From positions 1 to 64,000 of the forward strand of contig NZ_JACXAJ010000007.1 in NCBI RefSeq assembly GCF_014773225.1: a stretch of 64,000 bases of DNA, in the 5' to 3' direction. The notes beneath the pieces were generated by a model. It was not told the DNA's origin. It did no database searches and saw only the letters and a program-made list of their open reading frames with translations. The stretch is from Pontibacter aquaedesilientis. Its GTDB lineage: Bacteria > Bacteroidota > Bacteroidia > Cytophagales > Hymenobacteraceae. Shown in pieces: positions 38,225-47,927 of the stretch. Numbering within the stretch: position 1 is the first letter of the stretch; every line of letters starts with the position of its first letter. The translations under genes were made by a program, and so were the position numbers.

Positions 38225-38986
38225 ATGGGACAGAAAGTAAATCCGATCGGTTTTCGCCTAGGAGTTATCAAAGGTTGGGATTCTAACTGGTATGGTGGCA
38301 AAGATTTCGCTGAAAAGCTGGTTGAAGACGAAAAAATCAGAAAATACATTTTAGCGCGTATTCCTAAAGGTGGTATTTCTAAAATCATCATTGAGAGGAC
38401 TCTTAAGCGCATCACTATCACTGTTAATACAGCCAGACCAGGAGTTGTAATTGGTAAAGGCGGACAGGAAGTTGATAAGATTAAAGAAGAACTTAAGAAG
38501 CTTACGAACAAAGATGTTCAAATCAATATCTTTGAGATTAAGCGTCCTGAGCTCGACGCCAAGCTGGTAGGTGAATCCATCGCTCAGCAGCTTCAGGCTC
38601 GTATCTCTTTCCGTCGTGCTATGAAGCAAGCGATTGCTTCTGCTCTACGTGTTGGTGCTGAAGGTATTAAAGTTCAAGTTTCAGGTCGTCTTGGCGGTGC
38701 TGAAATGGCAAGAACAGAGCACTACAAAGAAGGTAGAACCCCCCTTCATACGCTTCGTGCAGATATTGACTATGCACTGTCTGAAGCTCAGACTGTGTAT
38801 GGCAAGCTAGGCATCAAAGTGTGGATCTTCAAAGGTGAGGTTTATGGTAAGAAAGATCTTACTCCAAACGCTGGCTTAGAGACTAAAGGTGGACCTGGTG
38901 CACAAGGTGGTGGTGATAGAAGAAGCCGTGGTGACCGTGATCGTAAGAAAACGGACGGAGCTCCTAAGCGCAAGCGTCGCCAATAA
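38225..38986 (+). CDS. rpsC: Ribosomal protein uS3
   Basis: 253 residues; mRNA-entry protein with helicase activity. [17 protein letters not shown], the KH-type [18 protein letters not shown] and [23 protein letters not shown] disordered basic tail ([18 protein letters not shown]) extends past the fold. Confidence 0.97.
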   Translation: MGQKVNPIGFRLGVIKGWDSNWYGGKDFAEKLVEDEKIRKYILARIPKGGISKIIIERTLKRITITVNTARPGVVIGKGGQEVDKIKEELKKLTNKDVQINIFEIKRPELDAKLVGESIAQQLQARISFRRAMKQAIASALRVGAEGIKVQVSGRLGGAEMARTEHYKEGRTPLHTLRADIDYALSEAQTVYGKLGIKVWIFKGEVYGKKDLTPNAGLETKGGPGAQGGGDRRSRGDRDRKKTDGAPKRKRRQ

Positions 38987-39016
38987 TTGATTGATAACAT
39001 TATTACGTTTTAGAAA

Positions 39017-39439
39017 ATGTTACAGCCTAAAAGGACAAAATATAGAAAAATGCAAAAAGGCCGTGTGAAAGGTCTGGCTCATAGAGGCAGTACTATTTCA
39101 TTTGGTTCATTTGCTATCAAATCTCTGGAAGCTACTTGGATTACGAGCCGTCAAATTGAGGCCGCTCGTATCGCGATGACAAGAGCTATGAAACGTGAAG
39201 GTCAGGTATGGATCAGAATTTTCCCGGATAAGCCAGTTACGAAGAAGCCTGCAGAGGTTCGTATGGGTAAGGGTAAAGGTTCTCCTGAATATTGGGTAGC
39301 CGTTGTGAAGCCAGGTACCATCATGTTTGAATCGGACGGTGTGCCTTTGGAAGTTGCAAAAGAGTCATTAAGACTTGCTGCACAAAAGCTGCCAGTTAAA
39401 ACAAAGTTTGTAGTACGTAGAGATTACGTTGAGAAATAG
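39017..39439 (+). CDS. rplP: Ribosomal protein uL16
   Basis: 140 residues; A-site protein of the large subunit. [53 protein letters not shown]. Conserved position after rpsC. Confidence 0.97.
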   Translation: MLQPKRTKYRKMQKGRVKGLAHRGSTISFGSFAIKSLEATWITSRQIEAARIAMTRAMKREGQVWIRIFPDKPVTKKPAEVRMGKGKGSPEYWVAVVKPGTIMFESDGVPLEVAKESLRLAAQKLPVKTKFVVRRDYVEK

Positions 39440-39442
39440 TAT

Positions 39443-39643
39443 ATGAAAAATTCAGAGATTAAAGCTTTGTCTTTAGAAGAGCTGAAAGAGAAGCTTAATA
39501 CGGAGCAAACAACAATGCAAAACCTGCGTTTTGCGCATGCTATTTCTCCGTTGGAAAATCCGATGAAAATACGTGAGACGAAAAAGCTGATTGCCCGTCT
39601 TAACACTGAGGTTCGTCGCCGTGAAATTGAAGCTAACTCTTAA
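39443..39643 (+). CDS. rpmC: Ribosomal protein uL29
   Basis: 66 residues, two helices: MKNSEIKALSLEELKEKL and MQNLRFAHAISPLENPMKIRETKK. Located at the tunnel exit. Confidence 0.95.
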   Translation: MKNSEIKALSLEELKEKLNTEQTTMQNLRFAHAISPLENPMKIRETKKLIARLNTEVRRREIEANS

Positions 39644-39658
39644 TACTTAATAGAAATC

Positions 39659-39916
39659 ATGGAAGAGAGAAATCTTAGAAAAGAAAGAAGTGGTAAGGTT
39701 GTTAGCAACAAGATGGACAAGTCTATCACTGTCTTAGTGGAAAGCAGAATGAAACACCCGATTTACGGTAAGTTTGTTAGCAAGTCCACTAAGTTCATGG
39801 CTCATGACGAAAACAACGATTGCAACATTGGAGACACTGTTCGCATTCAGGAAACACGTCCTCTAAGCAAGAACAAAAACTGGCGTTTAGTTGAAATTAT
39901 AGAAAGGGCTAAGTAA
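39659..39916 (+). CDS. rpsQ: Ribosomal protein uS17
   Basis: 85 residues; primary 16S-binding protein. [48 protein letters not shown] are family landmarks. Confidence 0.96.
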   Translation: MEERNLRKERSGKVVSNKMDKSITVLVESRMKHPIYGKFVSKSTKFMAHDENNDCNIGDTVRIQETRPLSKNKNWRLVEIIERAK

Positions 39917-39917
39917 G

Positions 39918-40286
39918 ATGATACAGCAAGAATCAAGATTAAGTGTAGCTGACAACAGCGGTGCGAAAGAAGTTCTTTGTATCCGTGTTCTAGGTGGTAC
40001 TGGCAAAAAATACGCTTCTATTGGAGATAGAATAGTTGTAACTGTAAAGTCAGCCCTTTCATCAGGAAACGTCAAGAAAGGAACTGTTTCAAAAGCAGTA
40101 ATTGTAAGAACAAAGAAAGAAATCAGAAGAAAAGACGGCTCTTATATTCGTTTTGACGATAACGCCGCTGTTCTTTTGAATGCAAACAACGAACCTCGTG
40201 GCACGCGTATTTTCGGACCAGTTGCACGCGAACTTCGTGAAAAGCAATTCATGAAAATTGTTTCGTTAGCACCTGAAGTTCTTTAA
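39918..40286 (+). CDS. rplN: Ribosomal protein uL14
   Basis: 122 residues; inter-subunit bridge. [56 protein letters not shown]. One base after rpsQ. Confidence 0.97.
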   Translation: MIQQESRLSVADNSGAKEVLCIRVLGGTGKKYASIGDRIVVTVKSALSSGNVKKGTVSKAVIVRTKKEIRRKDGSYIRFDDNAAVLLNANNEPRGTRIFGPVARELREKQFMKIVSLAPEVL

Positions 40287-40306
40287 TCACTAATTCAGAC
40301 ATTAAA

Positions 40307-40630
40307 ATGAATAAGAAAAAACTTCATGTAAAGACTGGCGATACAGTAAAAGTAATTGCCGGTGACGAGCGCGGTAAGACAGGCCGCATTACAGCTGTTA
40401 ATATCGAGAAGCAAAAAGTAACCATCGAAGGATTAAATCTGGTGACTAAGCACTCTAAACCGAGCGCTAAAAACCCTCAAGGTGGTATCACTAAGATCGA
40501 AGCTCCGATTCATGCAAGCAACGTAGCACTTGTTGACCCTAAGTCAGGTGAGACTACCAAAGTTGGCAGAAGAACGAACAGCGAAGGTAAATCAGAGCGT
40601 TACTCTAAAAAATCAGGGGAGGTAATCTAA
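40307..40630 (+). CDS. rplX: Ribosomal protein uL24
   Basis: 107 residues with a KOW motif ([21 protein letters not shown]) and [23 protein letters not shown]. One of the two assembly initiators of the large subunit. Its last codons contain the Shine-Dalgarno-like site for rplE. Confidence 0.96.
   Translation: MNKKKLHVKTGDTVKVIAGDERGKTGRITAVNIEKQKVTIEGLNLVTKHSKPSAKNPQGGITKIEAPIHASNVALVDPKSGETTKVGRRTNSEGKSERYSKKSGEVI
40616..40622 (+). promoter_or_regulatory. Shine-Dalgarno-like site before rplE
   Basis: GGGGAGG lies nine bases before the rplE ATG, within the end of rplX. Such sites are rare in this window. Confidence 0.5.
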
Positions 40631-40631
40631 C

Positions 40632-41186
40632 ATGGCAACTTCAAGATTAAAAGAAAAATATCAACAGGAGGTAGTGCCTGCACTGAAAGAAAAGTTCCAG
40701 TATAAGAACGTAATGCAGGTGCCTAAGATCACTAAAATCTCTATCAATAAAGGTATAGGTTCAGCTGTAGCGGACAAGAAACTTGTTGATATCGGGGTAG
40801 AAGAACTTACTACGATCTCTGGGCAAAAAGCAGTTGCTACTATTGCTAAGAAATCAGTTTCTAACTTTAAGCTTCGCGAGGGTATGCCTATTGGCGCACG
40901 TGTGACGCTAAGAGGTCAGAAAATGTATGAATTCCTAGATCGTTTATTGACAATCGCTCTGCCACGTGTACGTGACTTTAGAGGGGTTAATGATAAAGGG
41001 TTTGATGGTAGAGGCAACTATACACTAGGTGTTAAAGAGCAAATCATCTTCCCTGAAATCAGCATCGATAAAGTTAAAGCCATTAGTGGTATGGATATCA
41101 CATTCGTAACAACAGCTCAGACTGATGAGGAAAGTTATGAATTGCTAAAAGCATTTGGTATGCCTTTCACTAATATTAAGAAATAA
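40632..41186 (+). CDS. rplE: Ribosomal protein uL5
   Basis: 184 residues; binds 5S rRNA and the central protuberance. [52 protein letters not shown], and [29 protein letters not shown]. Confidence 0.97.
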   Translation: MATSRLKEKYQQEVVPALKEKFQYKNVMQVPKITKISINKGIGSAVADKKLVDIGVEELTTISGQKAVATIAKKSVSNFKLREGMPIGARVTLRGQKMYEFLDRLLTIALPRVRDFRGVNDKGFDGRGNYTLGVKEQIIFPEISIDKVKAISGMDITFVTTAQTDEESYELLKAFGMPFTNIKK

Positions 41187-41190
41187 AAAA

Positions 41191-41460
41191 ATGGCTAAAG
41201 AAGCAGTAAAAGCGAGAGAGCTTAAAAGACAGAAGTTAGTAGCAAAGTACGCTGCGAAGCGCGCTGAATTAAAAGCTAAGGGAGATTATGAAGCACTTGA
41301 CAAGCTTCCTAAGAATTCATCTCCAGTAAGGTTACATAACCGCTGCAAACTATCAGGAAGACCACGTGGATACATGAGAAAATTTGGCATCTCACGTGTT
41401 GTGTTCAGAGAGTTGGCTGTTATGGGCAAGATTCCTGGTGTAACAAAATCGAGCTGGTAA
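41191..41460 (+). CDS. rpsN: Ribosomal protein uS14 (zinc-free form)
   Basis: 89 residues: [53 protein letters not shown]. It is the long form without the four-cysteine zinc site. The ATG at 41191 is chosen over an upstream frame overlapping rplE. Confidence 0.95.
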   Translation: MAKEAVKARELKRQKLVAKYAAKRAELKAKGDYEALDKLPKNSSPVRLHNRCKLSGRPRGYMRKFGISRVVFRELAVMGKIPGVTKSSW

Positions 41461-41499
41461 TTTTTTCTTAACATACTAAGAAAGAAGAAAAGATATTCT

Positions 41500-41526
41500 T
41501 ATCTTTGCCCCTCGCTTAGAAAAAGC
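41500..41526 (+). promoter_or_regulatory. Possible internal promoter before rpsH
   Basis: TATCTTTG at 41500-41507 matches the -7 consensus in the only gap (about 90 bases) of the spc cluster. It is followed by GCCCCTCGCTTAGAAAAAGC, close to the start regions after the rplC and tRNA-Tyr promoters; GCTT/AAGC (41514-41517, 41523-41526) can pair. No TTG -33 is seen. Confidence 0.5.
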
Positions 41527-41549
41527 ATTCAAGATTTAAGTGATTCATA

Positions 41550-41948
41550 ATGAACTCAGATCCAATAGCAGATTATTTAACTAGAGTGCGTAACGCTATT
41601 AAGGCGAACCACAGAGTAGTTGAAATACCATCTAGCAATATTAAAAAAGAGATAACTAAAGTACTGTACGAAAAAGGCTATATTCAAAGCTACAAATTTG
41701 ATGACGCCTCAGTACAAGGTACTATTAAGATCGCTCTGAAGTACAACCCAAACACTAAGCAGTCTGCTATTGTGAAACTTGAAAGGGTTAGTAAGCCAGG
41801 GCTTCGTAAGTACACAGGAAATGACAATCTTCCACGAGTTCTTAATGGACTTGGTATTGCAATTTTGTCTACTTCCAAAGGTGTAATGACTGAAAAGGAA
41901 GCCAAGTCCCTTAATGTAGGTGGCGAGGTATTGTGTTACGTTTACTAA
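41550..41948 (+). CDS. rpsH: Ribosomal protein uS8
   Basis: 132 residues; primary 16S binder. DPIADYLTRVRNAIKANHRVVEIPSS and RVLNGLGIAILSTSKGVMTEKEA. In E. coli S8 represses the spc operon; a matching mRNA site is not recognised here. Confidence 0.97.
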   Translation: MNSDPIADYLTRVRNAIKANHRVVEIPSSNIKKEITKVLYEKGYIQSYKFDDASVQGTIKIALKYNPNTKQSAIVKLERVSKPGLRKYTGNDNLPRVLNGLGIAILSTSKGVMTEKEAKSLNVGGEVLCYVY

Positions 41949-41949
41949 T

Positions 41950-41955
41950 AGGAGG
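41950..41955 (+). promoter_or_regulatory. Strong Shine-Dalgarno before rplF
   Basis: AGGAGG, seven bases before the rplF ATG at 41963. It is the clearest such site in the window; neighbouring r-protein genes have A-rich starts without one. Confidence 0.7.
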
Positions 41956-41962
41956 ATAGACA

Positions 41963-42517
41963 ATGTCACGTATAGGAAAATTGCCAATCACCCTGCCTTC
42001 AAGTATTGAGGTAAGTGTAGCGAAAGACAATATTGTAACGGTTAAAGGCCCTAAAGGTACTCTTTCAACTCCAGTTGATAAAGATATCATTGTAAAGCAG
42101 GAAGACAATCAGATTGTGGTTGAGCGTCCTACCGAACAAAAGCGCCATAAAGCCATGCATGGTCTTTATCGCTCACTAATCAATAACATGGTTATCGGTG
42201 TTAGTGAAGGATACAAAGAGCAGCTTGAGTTAGTTGGTGTTGGTTATAAGGCAACCGTTCAGGGTAATGTACTTGAATTGGCGCTGGGTTACTCGCACAA
42301 TATCTTTATGACAATGCCCGCTGAAGTTACCGCTTCTGCTGTAACTGAAAAAGGTAAAGCTCCTGTTATAACACTTGAAAGTAACGACAAGCAGCTTATT
42401 GGCCAAGTGGCCGCTAAAATCAGATCACTACGCAAAGTAGAGCCTTACAAAGGTAAAGGTATTCGTTTTGTTGGTGAAGTTGTAAGAAGAAAAGCTGGTA
42501 AAACAGCGTCTAAATAA
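41963..42517 (+). CDS. rplF: Ribosomal protein uL6
   Basis: 184 residues, two similar domains: [45 protein letters not shown], and the C-terminal [16 protein letters not shown]. Preceded by AGGAGG. Confidence 0.97.
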   Translation: MSRIGKLPITLPSSIEVSVAKDNIVTVKGPKGTLSTPVDKDIIVKQEDNQIVVERPTEQKRHKAMHGLYRSLINNMVIGVSEGYKEQLELVGVGYKATVQGNVLELALGYSHNIFMTMPAEVTASAVTEKGKAPVITLESNDKQLIGQVAAKIRSLRKVEPYKGKGIRFVGEVVRRKAGKTASK

Positions 42518-42525
42518 TCATCATC

Positions 42526-42876
42526 ATGTCTGCTAATAAAGTACAAAGAAGACTTAGAATTAAGAGAAGTATCAGAAACAAGATTTCTGGTACTTCTGCC
42601 AGACCAAGATTATCAGTTTTTAGAAGCAATAAAGCTATCTATGCTCAGTTAATCGATGACACTACAGGGAAAACTTTAGCGGCTGCCTCTTCTACAAAGC
42701 TTGATGGTGCAACTAACGCTAATATCTCTGTATCGAATCAAGTTGGTAAGGAAATTGGCGCTAAAGCTGTCGAGTTAGGTATTACTCAAGTGGTATTTGA
42801 CCGCTCAGGATATCTTTACCATGGCAAAGTTAAATCATTGGCTGAAGGCGCTCGCGAAGCAGGCCTTAAATTCTAA
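42526..42876 (+). CDS. rplR: Ribosomal protein uL18
   Basis: 116 residues; 5S rRNA binder. [37 protein letters not shown] and [28 protein letters not shown]. Confidence 0.97.
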   Translation: MSANKVQRRLRIKRSIRNKISGTSARPRLSVFRSNKAIYAQLIDDTTGKTLAAASSTKLDGATNANISVSNQVGKEIGAKAVELGITQVVFDRSGYLYHGKVKSLAEGAREAGLKF

Positions 42877-42881
42877 GAATT

Positions 42882-43400
42882 ATGTTGAAAAATAACATTC
42901 GTAGTGTGAAGGCTAGCGAAATTGAGCTAAAGGAAAAAGTAGTAGCCATCAATCGTGTAGCCAAAGTAGTTAAAGGTGGTAGAAGATTTAGTTTCGCTGC
43001 TATCGTGGTTGTAGGTGATGGTAACGGTGTTGTAGGTTACGGTCTTGGCAAAGCCAATGAAGTAACTGACGCCATTGCTAAAGGTATTGATGACGCTAAG
43101 AAGAATCTTGTTAAAGTTCCTCTTTACCATCATACTGTTCCCCATGCCATGGAAGGCAAGTACTCTGGAGGTTTTGTTTTGGTGAAACCGGCAGCTCCTG
43201 GTACAGGTGTAATTGCTGGTGGTGCGATGCGTGCAGTTTTGGAGAGTGCCGGTATTAAAGACGTGCTTTGTAAGTCTAAAGGATCTTCGAACCCACACAA
43301 CGTGGTAAAAGCAACTTTTGACGCACTGTCTAAAATGCGTGATCCATTGGCCGTTGCTCAGCAGCGTGGTGTTAATTTACAGAAAGTATTTAACGGTTAA
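42882..43400 (+). CDS. rpsE: Ribosomal protein uS5
   Basis: 172 residues; accuracy and mRNA-helicase protein. [47 protein letters not shown], and [16 protein letters not shown]. Confidence 0.97.
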   Translation: MLKNNIRSVKASEIELKEKVVAINRVAKVVKGGRRFSFAAIVVVGDGNGVVGYGLGKANEVTDAIAKGIDDAKKNLVKVPLYHHTVPHAMEGKYSGGFVLVKPAAPGTGVIAGGAMRAVLESAGIKDVLCKSKGSSNPHNVVKATFDALSKMRDPLAVAQQRGVNLQKVFNG

Positions 43401-43405
43401 TTGAG

Positions 43406-43585
43406 ATGGCTAAAGTAACAATCACACAGGTTAAAAGCATTATTGACAGACCAAAAAGCCAGAAGCTTACAATTCAAGCGCTTGGTCTTGGTAAGATCAA
43501 TAAATCAGTAACTGTTGAAAAAACACCTCAGATTGCTGGTATGATTAACAAGGTTCACAATTTAGTAGAAGTAAAGGACATTTAA
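43406..43585 (+). CDS. rpmD: Ribosomal protein uL30
   Basis: 59 residues, ATG at 43406: MAKVTITQVKSIIDRPKSQK, then LTIQALGLGKINKSV and GMINKVHNLVEVKDI. Family size and position between rpsE and rplO confirm it. Confidence 0.95.
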   Translation: MAKVTITQVKSIIDRPKSQKLTIQALGLGKINKSVTVEKTPQIAGMINKVHNLVEVKDI

Positions 43586-43586
43586 T

Positions 43587-44033
43587 ATGTATTTGAATTC
43601 ATTAAAACCTGCAGAGGGGTCTGTAAAGACCAGAAAGAGAATAGGCAGAGGAACTGGTTCAGGTAGAGGTGGCACTTCTACAAGAGGTCATAAAGGTGCT
43701 AAATCTCGTTCCGGCTACTCGCAGAAGTCTGGCTTTGAAGGTGGTCAAATGCCATTACAAAGAAGAGTTCCTAAGTTTGGCTTCAAGAATTTCAACAGAG
43801 TTGAATATAAAGGAATTAATTTAGATGTTCTGGAGTCTTTGGCTGCAGATACTAACGAAAAAGTTTTTAACTTTGATTTCTTCAAGGCACATGGTTTGGT
43901 GTCTAAGAATGATAAAGTAAAGATTTTAGGTAGAGGTGAATTGTCTAAGGCTGTAGAAGTACATGCACATGCTTTTTCTCAAACTGCCATATCATCTATT
44001 GAAAAAGCAGGCGGTAAAACAGTAGCTCTTTAA
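43587..44033 (+). CDS. rplO: Ribosomal protein uL15
   Basis: 148 residues. LNSLKPAEGSVKTRKRIGRG, the Gly/Arg-rich GTGSGRGGTSTRGHKGAKSRSG, and FEGGQMPLQRRVPKFGFKN. One base after rpmD. Confidence 0.97.
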   Translation: MYLNSLKPAEGSVKTRKRIGRGTGSGRGGTSTRGHKGAKSRSGYSQKSGFEGGQMPLQRRVPKFGFKNFNRVEYKGINLDVLESLAADTNEKVFNFDFFKAHGLVSKNDKVKILGRGELSKAVEVHAHAFSQTAISSIEKAGGKTVAL

Positions 44034-44038
44034 TTTTT

Positions 44039-45355
44039 ATGAAGAAGTTTATAACAACAATTAAGAACATTTTTGCTATTGATGATTTGAGAGTTAGAAT
44101 TCTCAATACACTCGGATTTATAGCTATTTTCAGATTAGGTTCTTATGTTGTTCTTCCTGGTATTGATCCCAATCAACTAAAAGCTAATACGACCGGAATT
44201 TTTGGTCTGTTAGATACTTTCTTAGGTGGAGCATTTAGCAATGCTTCCATCTTTGCGTTGGGTATTATGCCATATATATCAGCTTCTATCGTATTACAGT
44301 TGCTCACAATTGCTGTTCCTTATTTTCAAAAAATGCAGAAGGAGGGTGAATCTGGTCGAAAGAAAATCAATCAAATCACCCGAGTTCTTACTATCATTAT
44401 TACATTAGCTCAAGCTGTAGGATTTGTAGCTACCATAAATAGTGAAGCTATAGTTATCAACACTACGCTTTTCACAATTACTTCCATGATTGTCCTCACT
44501 TCAGGTACAATCTTCTGTATGTGGTTAGGTGAGCGAATTACGGATAAAGGTATCGGAAATGGTATTTCGATGCTTATCATGATTGGTATTATCTCTCGAT
44601 TCCCAGGAGCAATTGTAGCAGAGGGTCTTTCAAAAGAGTTGAATGGAGCATTGTTATTTATCTTTGAACTGGTAGTTCTATTCTTTGTAGTAATGTCTGT
44701 CGTAATGTTGACGCAGGCTGTGCGAAGAATTCCAGTGCAATATGCAAAACAGGTTGGCGGCAGTTCACTTTACAGCGGTCAGCGTCAGTTTATCCCTCTT
44801 AAGGTAAATGCTGCGGGTGTTATGCCTATTATATTTGCTCAATCGTTAATGTTTCTTCCATCAATGATTGCTTCGATCTGGGCTGATTCTAATGAAACTG
44901 CTAGTTACATTGGTGCCACTTTTTCAGATTTTACTTCTTGGCAATATAATGTTGTTTTTGGTTTAATGATTCTGGTTTTTACTTATTTTTACACAGCTAT
45001 AAGTGTTAATCCTAATCAAATCGCGGACGATCTGAAAAGAAGCGGTGGTTTCGTTCCAGGTGTTAAACCAGGACGTGCTACTTCTGAGTACATTGATAAT
45101 ATTCTTACTAAGATAACTCTTCCGGGAGCGATCTACTTAGCACTCGTTGCTATATTCCCTGCAATCGCAATGATGATGGGGGTAACAAGAGAATTCTCTC
45201 AGTTTTTCGGTGGTACTTCTCTTATTATTATGGTGGGTGTTGTTTTAGACACACTGCAACAAATTGAAAGTTATTTGTTAATGCGTCATTACGATGGTAT
45301 GATGAAATCCGGTAAGCTAAGAGGCAGAACGGAGAACATCGCCATGGTTTCCTAA
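44039..45355 (+). CDS. secY: Preprotein translocase subunit SecY
   Basis: A 438-residue, ten-helix channel protein. RVRILNTLGFIAIFRLGSYVVLPGID begins helix 1; GIMPYISASIVLQLL follows; the cytoplasmic loop FKxx-type region with SGGFVPGVKPGRATSEYI binds the ribosome or SecA. Partners: secE at 19905 and secA at 63508 in this window. The gene keeps the spc-operon position after rplO. Confidence 0.97.
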   Translation: MKKFITTIKNIFAIDDLRVRILNTLGFIAIFRLGSYVVLPGIDPNQLKANTTGIFGLLDTFLGGAFSNASIFALGIMPYISASIVLQLLTIAVPYFQKMQKEGESGRKKINQITRVLTIIITLAQAVGFVATINSEAIVINTTLFTITSMIVLTSGTIFCMWLGERITDKGIGNGISMLIMIGIISRFPGAIVAEGLSKELNGALLFIFELVVLFFVVMSVVMLTQAVRRIPVQYAKQVGGSSLYSGQRQFIPLKVNAAGVMPIIFAQSLMFLPSMIASIWADSNETASYIGATFSDFTSWQYNVVFGLMILVFTYFYTAISVNPNQIADDLKRSGGFVPGVKPGRATSEYIDNILTKITLPGAIYLALVAIFPAIAMMMGVTREFSQFFGGTSLIIMVGVVLDTLQQIESYLLMRHYDGMMKSGKLRGRTENIAMVS

Positions 45356-45358
45356 TAG

Positions 45359-46132
45359 ATGATATTTTACAAGACTGAAGAAGAAATTGAGCTAATTCGC
45401 CAGAGTGCTTTAATACTAAGTAAAGCACATGGCGAAATAGCTCTTCTTATAAAGGAAGGGGTTTCAACTCTTGAGCTGGATAAAAGAGCAGAGGAGTTTA
45501 TTAAAGACCATAAAGCTGTTCCTTCATTTAAGAATTACAACGGTTTTCCTTTTAGTCTTTGCATCTCTGTTAATTCCACTGTAGTTCATGGTATGCCAAG
45601 CAACTACATTTTGAACGATGGAGATGTGATCTCTGTTGATTGTGGAGTTTACTTTCAAGGTTTTCATAGTGATTGTGCTTATACACATGCTGTTGGTAAT
45701 GTCTCTGATGATATAACCAACTTACTAGAAGTTACGAAGACCTCGCTTTATCACGGCATTGACAAAGCGATTGAAGGTGCTCGTTTGGGTGATGTAAGCT
45801 ATGCCATTCAAAATTATGCTGAAAGTTTTGGCTATGGTGTAGTACGTGAATTGGTAGGTCACGGAATTGGTAGAAATTTGCATGAGTCACCTGAGGTTCC
45901 TAATTACGGTAAGCGTGGTCAGGGACTAAAATTGCAAAGCGGTTTAGTACTAGCTATTGAACCAATGATTAATTTGGGCACACGCTATGTTGTTCAAGAG
46001 GAAGATGGGTGGACCATTAGAACCAGAGACAAAAAGCCTTCCGCTCATTTTGAGCATACAGTTGTAATTCGAAAAGATAAAGCAGAAGTATTAACTACTT
46101 TTGATTACATAGATAAAGCTAAACAACAATAA
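45359..46132 (+). CDS. map: Methionine aminopeptidase (type I)
   Basis: 257 residues; removes the initiator Met from new proteins. Metal ligands are visible in VISVDCGVYFQGFHSDCAYTHAVG (two Asp), GHGIGRNLHESPEV (His), AIEPMI (Glu) and FEHTVVI (Glu region). Standard map position between secY and infA; it abuts infA directly. Confidence 0.96.
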   Translation: MIFYKTEEEIELIRQSALILSKAHGEIALLIKEGVSTLELDKRAEEFIKDHKAVPSFKNYNGFPFSLCISVNSTVVHGMPSNYILNDGDVISVDCGVYFQGFHSDCAYTHAVGNVSDDITNLLEVTKTSLYHGIDKAIEGARLGDVSYAIQNYAESFGYGVVRELVGHGIGRNLHESPEVPNYGKRGQGLKLQSGLVLAIEPMINLGTRYVVQEEDGWTIRTRDKKPSAHFEHTVVIRKDKAEVLTTFDYIDKAKQQ

Positions 46133-46351
46133 ATGGCGAAGCAGTCCTCTATCGAACAAGACGGTACTATCATAGAAGCATTATCAAATGCAATGTTCCG
46201 GGTAGAGTTAGAAAATGGTCATCAGGTAATAGCTCACATCTCAGGTAAGATGAGAATGAACTATATTAAGATTTTGCCTGGCGACAGAGTTAAACTAGAG
46301 ATGTCTCCCTACGATTTAACTAAAGGTAGAATTGTTTATCGATATAAATAA
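46133..46351 (+). CDS. infA: Translation initiation factor IF-1
   Basis: 72 residues, OB fold: [51 protein letters not shown], ending GRIVYRYK. The ATG follows the map stop with no gap. Confidence 0.97.
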   Translation: MAKQSSIEQDGTIIEALSNAMFRVELENGHQVIAHISGKMRMNYIKILPGDRVKLEMSPYDLTKGRIVYRYK

Positions 46352-46356
46352 ATACA

Positions 46357-46473
46357 ATGAAAGTTAAAGCATCAGTAAAAAAGAGAAGTGCTGAATGTAA
46401 AGTGATCCGCCGCAAGGGGAAGCTTTATGTGATCAACAAGAAAAATCCAAGATATAAACAAAGACAAGGATAA
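46357..46473 (+). CDS. rpmJ: Ribosomal protein bL36 (zinc-free form)
   Basis: 38 residues: [20 protein letters not shown], then [18 protein letters not shown]. Only one of the usual zinc ligands (Cys 14) is present; the others are Ser, Asn and Tyr, so it is the C-minus type. Position between infA and rpsM is conserved. Confidence 0.93.
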   Translation: MKVKASVKKRSAECKVIRRKGKLYVINKKNPRYKQRQG

Positions 46474-46482
46474 TTATTTATT

Positions 46483-46860
46483 ATGGCAAGAATAGCAGGA
46501 GTAGATATTCCGGATAACAAAAGAGGAGAGATCTCTTTGACCTACATTTTTGGTATTGGTCGCAATCTCTCTGTTCAAATCCTTAACAAAGCCGGGGTGG
46601 ATCTTGACAAAAAGGTGAAAGACTGGACCGAAGATGAAGCTAATGAGATCAGAAATATCATTGCAGCTGAAATTAAAACCGAAGGTGTTTTAAGATCAGA
46701 AGTGCAATTGCATATTAAGCGTCTTCTTGATATTGGCTGCTACCGTGGTTTGAGACACCGTAAAGGTCTACCTGTACGTGGTCAGCGCACTAAGAATAAC
46801 TCGCGCACAAGAAAAGGTAAGCGTAAGACAGTAGCAAACAAGAAGAAGGCTTCTAAATAA
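46483..46860 (+). CDS. rpsM: Ribosomal protein uS13
   Basis: 125 residues; contacts P-site t[57 protein letters not shown]. Confidence 0.97.
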   Translation: MARIAGVDIPDNKRGEISLTYIFGIGRNLSVQILNKAGVDLDKKVKDWTEDEANEIRNIIAAEIKTEGVLRSEVQLHIKRLLDIGCYRGLRHRKGLPVRGQRTKNNSRTRKGKRKTVANKKKASK

Positions 46861-46869
46861 TTTTTGATC

Positions 46870-47262
46870 ATGGCTCAGAAAAGAAAAGATAAAGCTAAGA
46901 AGCGTGTAGTTGTTGTAGAATCAACTGGCCAAGTACACATCAAGGCTTCTTTCAACAATATTATTATCTCAGTAACCAATAACGCAGGACAAGTTATCTC
47001 TTGGGCTTCTGCTGGTAAAATGGGTTTTAAAGGTTCTAAAAAGAACACTCCTTACGCTGCACAGATGGCAGCTTCAGATTGCGCTAAGGTTGCTTATGAC
47101 CTTGGCATGCGTAAAGCTGAAGTTTTTGTTAAAGGTCCTGGTGCAGGTAGAGAGTCCGCCATCCGTACTGTACAGAATACTGGCATCGAAGTAACAACTA
47201 TCAAGGATGTTACGCCACTTCCTCACAACGGATGTCGTCCTCCTAAACGCAGAAGAGTTTAA
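46870..47262 (+). CDS. rpsK: Ribosomal protein uS11
   Basis: 130 residues; platform protein near the mRNA exit. [65 protein letters not shown]. The ATG at 46870 (MAQKRKD) is chosen; the earlier TTG adds two residues. Confidence 0.97.
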   Translation: MAQKRKDKAKKRVVVVESTGQVHIKASFNNIIISVTNNAGQVISWASAGKMGFKGSKKNTPYAAQMAASDCAKVAYDLGMRKAEVFVKGPGAGRESAIRTVQNTGIEVTTIKDVTPLPHNGCRPPKRRRV

Positions 47263-47284
47263 TTAGTAAATCAGATTAAATACA

Positions 47285-47890
47285 ATGGCAAGATATACTG
47301 GTCCTAAAAGCAAGATTTCCCGCAAATTCAATGAGGAAATCTTTGGCCCAAGCAAAGCACTTAAAAAGAAAAGCTATCCTCCAGGGATGCACGGCCGTGG
47401 TCGTCGTAAGAAGCAGTCTGAATATGCAGTTCAGCTTGCTGAAAAGCAAAAGGCAAAATACATCTATGGCATGCTTGAAAAGCAGTTTGCTAACTTGTTT
47501 GAGAAAGCAGCCCGTAAAGGCGGTATCACAGGTGAAAACTTGTTGATCTTACTCGAGTCAAGATTAGATAACACTGTTTATAGATTAGGTATAGCACCAA
47601 CAAGAAGAGCTGCTCGTCAGCTTGTGTTGCACAAACATATCACTGTTAACGGTGAGATTGTTAATATACCTTCTTATAGCTTGAAAGTTGGTGATACGGT
47701 AGCTGTTAGAGAGAAATCTAAATCTCTTGAGGCGATTACAACCAGCCTGACTGTGCGCAATGCACGTCAGTTCAGCTGGCTAGAGTGGGACGGAGCCGAG
47801 ATGGTTGGTAAATTTGTGTCTGCGCCACAGCGTGACCAGATTCCTGAAAAGATTCAGGAGCAGCTGATCGTCGAGCTTTACTCTAAGTAA
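47285..47890 (+). CDS. rpsD: Ribosomal protein uS4
   Basis: 201 residues; assembly initiator with an S4 RNA-binding domain ([35 protein letters not shown]). In E. coli it represses the alpha operon. No zinc cysteines at the N-terminus. Confidence 0.97.
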   Translation: MARYTGPKSKISRKFNEEIFGPSKALKKKSYPPGMHGRGRRKKQSEYAVQLAEKQKAKYIYGMLEKQFANLFEKAARKGGITGENLLILLESRLDNTVYRLGIAPTRRAARQLVLHKHITVNGEIVNIPSYSLKVGDTVAVREKSKSLEAITTSLTVRNARQFSWLEWDGAEMVGKFVSAPQRDQIPEKIQEQLIVELYSK

Positions 47891-47927
47891 GCCGCATAAT
47901 CAATTTTTAACCTTTAACACTGCAAGT

